Of a stretch of 8,669 nt of DNA, positions 6,819 to 8,669 are shown in pieces. The notes beneath the pieces were generated by a model. It searched no databases and was not told where the DNA came from. It saw only the letters and a list, made by a program, of their open reading frames with translations. Source of the DNA: Nitrososphaerales archaeon TH526 (GTDB taxonomy: Archaea; Thermoproteota; Nitrososphaeria; Nitrososphaerales; Nitrososphaeraceae); assembly GCA_014523665.1 (NCBI GenBank), contig JAATVR010000181.1:1-8669 (forward strand). Reading direction: 5' to 3'. A program made the position numbers and the translations under genes. Numbering within the stretch: position 1 is the stretch's first letter; every line of letters starts with the position of its first letter.

Positions 6819-8113
6819 TTCAAAAACCTTCCTTCTACCGCTTTGTAATGATTAAATAATCCCTCTGCAGTCGTGATTTCCCTGACGCAGGATTCAATCT
6901 TTCTTAGATCTCTTCCGTTTAATTCGATACAACTTATCATCTTTAGAAAGTCCAAGACAGATAATCCAGCTCGAGACTTCGCAAATCCCAAGGTAGGTAA
7001 TACATGGTTTGAACCTATGCAATAGTCACTTGCTGCCGATGGAGTGTAGTCTCCTATAAGAATGAGACCTGCAGATCTTATTTTTTGAACTACTGAACTT
7101 GCGTTAACAGTCATAACCTCTAAATGTTCAGGTGCGAATTCATTTATGAAATCGATAGCAGCAGATTCTCGTTTGCATACTGCAATAAAACCATTCTCAT
7201 TGAGACTTTGCGTGACTATTTCGCGTCTTCGGACACCCTCTTTACTTCTGATCAACATATTAATCTCTTCTTTAACTCGTATCGCCATACGTCTAGATGT
7301 AGTAACCATACCACAGAGTGTGTCGTTACTGTGCTCAGATTGAGAGATTAGATCAAGTGCCACGAGTCGGGGATGAGATCTTGAATCAGCGAATATCAAT
7401 AATTCTGTAGGACCGGCGATCATATCTATTGCAACCTTGTTGGATACCATATTTTTGGCAGTGGTTACAAAAATGCCGCCAGGTCCCACAATCTTGTCAA
7501 CCTTCCTAATGCTCTTTGTTCCGAACGCGAGTGCTGCTATTCCATGAGCTCCTCCAACTTTATAAATTTCTTGGACCCCGCAGATATCAGCAGCCACCAG
7601 AGTCAGAGGATCAATACTCCCGTCCTTCCGAGGAGGAGTAAGCACAACTAATCTTTCCACTCCGGCAACATTTGCTGGAGTACAGCACATCAGCAAGGTA
7701 CTAGGGTATCTAGCCTTTCCTCCTGGCACGTAGCAACCAACACTTTCAATAGGTCTAAGTAGTCTTGTAAGTTTCACTCGGTCAAATCGTGATTCGATAT
7801 CACTCAAATGATTAAGCAGAATTGTCTCGAATTTAATCAATCTCTGACTCATTGCATGTATCGATCTTAACTGCATAGAGGTGACCTTTTTGAATGCAGA
7901 TTTTATTTCATCTTCAGTGACTCTGAGAGTTTTCAGTTCTACGCCTTCAAATTCTTGGGTATACTTTAAAAGTGCCCTATCCCCAGTCTTTTGTACTGCC
8001 GTTATGATATCACCTGTTTTTTTTATGATATCATCTGAAAAGGTTGCATGTGCCTTCCTAAATTTTCTAACATCTAACTGTACATTTTTTACGTCAACAA
8101 TTCTCAACACCAT
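6815..8113 (-). CDS. hisD: Histidinol dehydrogenase HisD
   Basis: Zinc-dependent, NAD-linked four-electron oxidation of histidinol to histidine, the last step of the pathway. It has 432 residues, full length. Recognisable blocks in order are [12 protein letters not shown] (127-138), [15 protein letters not shown] (185-199), IVGPGG (208-213), [11 protein letters not shown] (230-240), QSEHSNDT (258-265), EFAPEHLE (325-332), [16 protein letters not shown] (359-374) and GLSVLDFLK (383-391). By family comparison the zinc ligands are Q258, H261, D363 and H422, and the catalytic pair is E329/H330. Small departures are QSEHS where QAEHD is usual, and NHYKAVEGR where the family usually has AHAxSVxxR; the ligands are kept. 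It is the first gene of the block. ATG 8113 is preceded by GTGA about 6 nt upstream, a weak ribosome-binding match. hisG is not found upstream. Confidence 0.98.
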   Translation of the reverse strand: MVLRIVDVKNVQLDVRKFRKAHATFSDDIIKKTGDIITAVQKTGDRALLKYTQEFEGVELKTLRVTEDEIKSAFKKVTSMQLRSIHAMSQRLIKFETILLNHLSDIESRFDRVKLTRLLRPIESVGCYVPGGKARYPSTLLMCCTPANVAGVERLVVLTPPRKDGSIDPLTLVAADICGVQEIYKVGGAHGIAALAFGTKSIRKVDKIVGPGGIFVTTAKNMVSNKVAIDMIAGPTELLIFADSRSHPRLVALDLISQSEHSNDTLCGMVTTSRRMAIRVKEEINMLIRSKEGVRRREIVTQSLNENGFIAVCKRESAAIDFINEFAPEHLEVMTVNASSVVQKIRSAGLILIGDYTPSAASDYCIGSNHVLPTLGFAKSRAGLSVLDFLKMISCIELNGRDLRKIESCVREITTAEGLFNHYKAVEGRFLK

Positions 8114-8170
8114 CCTAGCTCACTACAATTCTTGCACAATTATGTTGCAGTTAAAGGGGAATGACACTGG

Positions 8171-8204
8171 AATATATCTTGTACGCCGAGAGGTCTATAA
8201 TAGA
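8171..8204 (-). promoter_or_regulatory. Candidate his operon promoter (two TATA-like elements)
   Basis: On the minus strand, upstream of hisD, AGATATATT (plus 8171-8179) and TCTATTATAGA (plus 8194-8204) both resemble archaeal TATA boxes. Initiation about 25 bp downstream would give hisD leaders of roughly 35 or 60 nt. The second element is itself a perfect palindrome, TCTAT-A-ATAGA. I cannot decide between them from sequence alone. Confidence 0.4.
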
Positions 8205-8258
8205 TTATCTTTGACGTGTAGAATCTCAAAGTCCTGACCGAACAATGTTACTCTATTC

Positions 8259-8274
8259 GATCGTATTAACGATC
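8259..8274. repeat. Perfect 6-bp dyad GATCGT-ATTA-ACGATC
   Basis: The arms at 8259-8264 and 8269-8274 are perfect inverted repeats around a 4-bp centre, about 145 bp before hisD and just upstream of the candidate promoter. The size and position fit an operator for a dimeric regulator, or a small hairpin, but a 6-bp dyad can also arise by chance. Confidence 0.5.
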
Positions 8275-8309
8275 CTCTTGTATGTTACAATCTTGTCCTT
8301 CCGTGCTGG

Positions 8310-8331
8310 TTTTGCTATACGCTTAGCAAAA
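8310..8331. repeat. Perfect 8-bp hairpin TTTTGCTA / TAGCAAAA
   Basis: The arms at 8310-8317 and 8324-8331 pair perfectly around a 6-nt loop. On the + strand the hairpin is followed by CTTTT at 8337-8341, so it might end a short + strand transcript. It might instead be a regulator-binding dyad. No gene immediately upstream on the + strand needs a terminator. Confidence 0.6.
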
Positions 8332-8421
8332 TAGAACTTTTATTATGATATCGATTCTCTCTAATCTGCCTGTCAGTTCGTGTGTTGCATATTAATTGGC
8401 TACTAAACGTAATCCATTGCC

Positions 8422-8445
8422 GTTGATGCAGTTTATTGCATCAAC
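8422..8445. repeat. Perfect 9-bp hairpin GTTGATGCA / TGCATCAAC
   Basis: The arms at 8422-8430 and 8437-8445 are perfectly complementary around the 6-nt loop GTTTAT. This is the strongest dyad in the window. It has no T-tract on either strand, so it is not an obvious terminator. It could be an operator or part of a small structured RNA. Confidence 0.65.
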
Positions 8446-8669
8446 AATGACAAAGAATAGCAGAGGTATAAGCTAGATGGCATTCAGTTAATCCCTAGAG
8501 ATAGGAACATAAAAATGGAACAAAGTAAATTATCGAAATAGTATTATGAACAGTTCAGTTCAAGTTAAAAGACAACGATTTTCTAAGTCTTGTAAAGACG
8601 ATCACTTTGAGGATTTTTTTGTACGCGGATCCAAATCTCATCTTGTTTAGACATGACTGTAACAGTCAG

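Larger units (their letters stand above)
8114..8669. other. Non-coding region upstream of the his operon
   Basis: About 555 bp with stops frequent in all frames and no recognisable protein or tRNA. In particular no hisG is present. It holds candidate TATA elements for the operon (8171-8204) and three perfect dyads at 8259-8274, 8310-8331 and 8422-8445. A 34-codon + strand ORF spans 8546-8650; I do not recognise it and list it only as a possibility. The last 17 bases contain ATG 8653 open to the window edge and a 7-bp palindrome (8654-8668), so a gene may begin at the right border. Confidence 0.65.

Noticed and set aside
8002..8037. Two near-identical 15-bp copies of TTATGATATCAYCTG 21 bp apart
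   Set aside because: They lie inside hisD in the same frame and encode similar helical residues (DDIIKK and GDIITA), so coding constraint explains them.
7881..8237. 118-codon ORF on the + strand antisense to hisD and running into the upstream region
   Set aside because: Most of it mirrors hisD, whose catalytic residues are fully conserved. The extension beyond hisD is short and resembles no protein I know.
8610..8669. Possible tRNA T-arm-like stretch around GGATCCAAATC
   Set aside because: No matching acceptor, D or anticodon stems could be found around it.
1..8669. Search for a mobile element, CRISPR array, phage or toxin-antitoxin genes
   Set aside because: No transposase, long terminal inverted repeats, spaced direct repeats, integrase or toxin-like genes were seen. 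The window is a core biosynthetic locus plus a kinase.

Overview
The window looks like chromosomal DNA of an ammonia-oxidising archaeon (Nitrososphaerota/Thaumarchaeota), probably a soil lineage close to Nitrososphaera or Nitrosocosmicus. Three things suggest this. The DNA is AT-rich. The histidine gene order hisD-hisC-HAD phosphatase-hisB-hisH-hisA-hisF is one I associate with that phylum. The histidine kinase resembles a soluble sensor-kinase family I recall as expanded in soil thaumarchaea. The placement is inferred from memory of these families, not from a search.

Layout. Positions 1-325 are mostly non-coding and hold a small inverted repeat, an 8-bp tandem repeat and a likely TATA box. 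Positions 326-1990 (+) encode a cytoplasmic histidine kinase with two related sensor modules. Its 3' end lies only 27 bp from the 3' end of a convergent seven-gene block on the minus strand (8113 down to 2018), which encodes most of histidine biosynthesis. Positions 8114-8669 are non-coding as far as I can see. They hold the likely operon promoter and several perfect dyad symmetries.

How the genes work together. HisA isomerises ProFAR to PRFAR. The HisH-HisF glutaminase/cyclase pair converts PRFAR to imidazole glycerol phosphate (IGP) and AICAR. HisB dehydrates IGP to imidazole acetol phosphate. HisC transaminates that to histidinol phosphate. The HAD-family phosphatase is the natural candidate for making histidinol, and HisD oxidises histidinol to histidine. 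The first steps (HisG, HisI, HisE) are not encoded here. Most junctions overlap or are separated by a few bases, as expected for one translationally coupled operon read from hisD to hisF.

The oddest point is the HAD gene. Its reading frame contains no ATG, GTG or TTG between the upstream stop and the catalytic aspartate. The only standard start would therefore remove the nucleophile, although a strong Shine-Dalgarno-like GGAGGG lies in the right place for a start at a TTA codon. The window is otherwise an ordinary biosynthetic locus, and I found no mobile element, CRISPR array, tRNA or rRNA.
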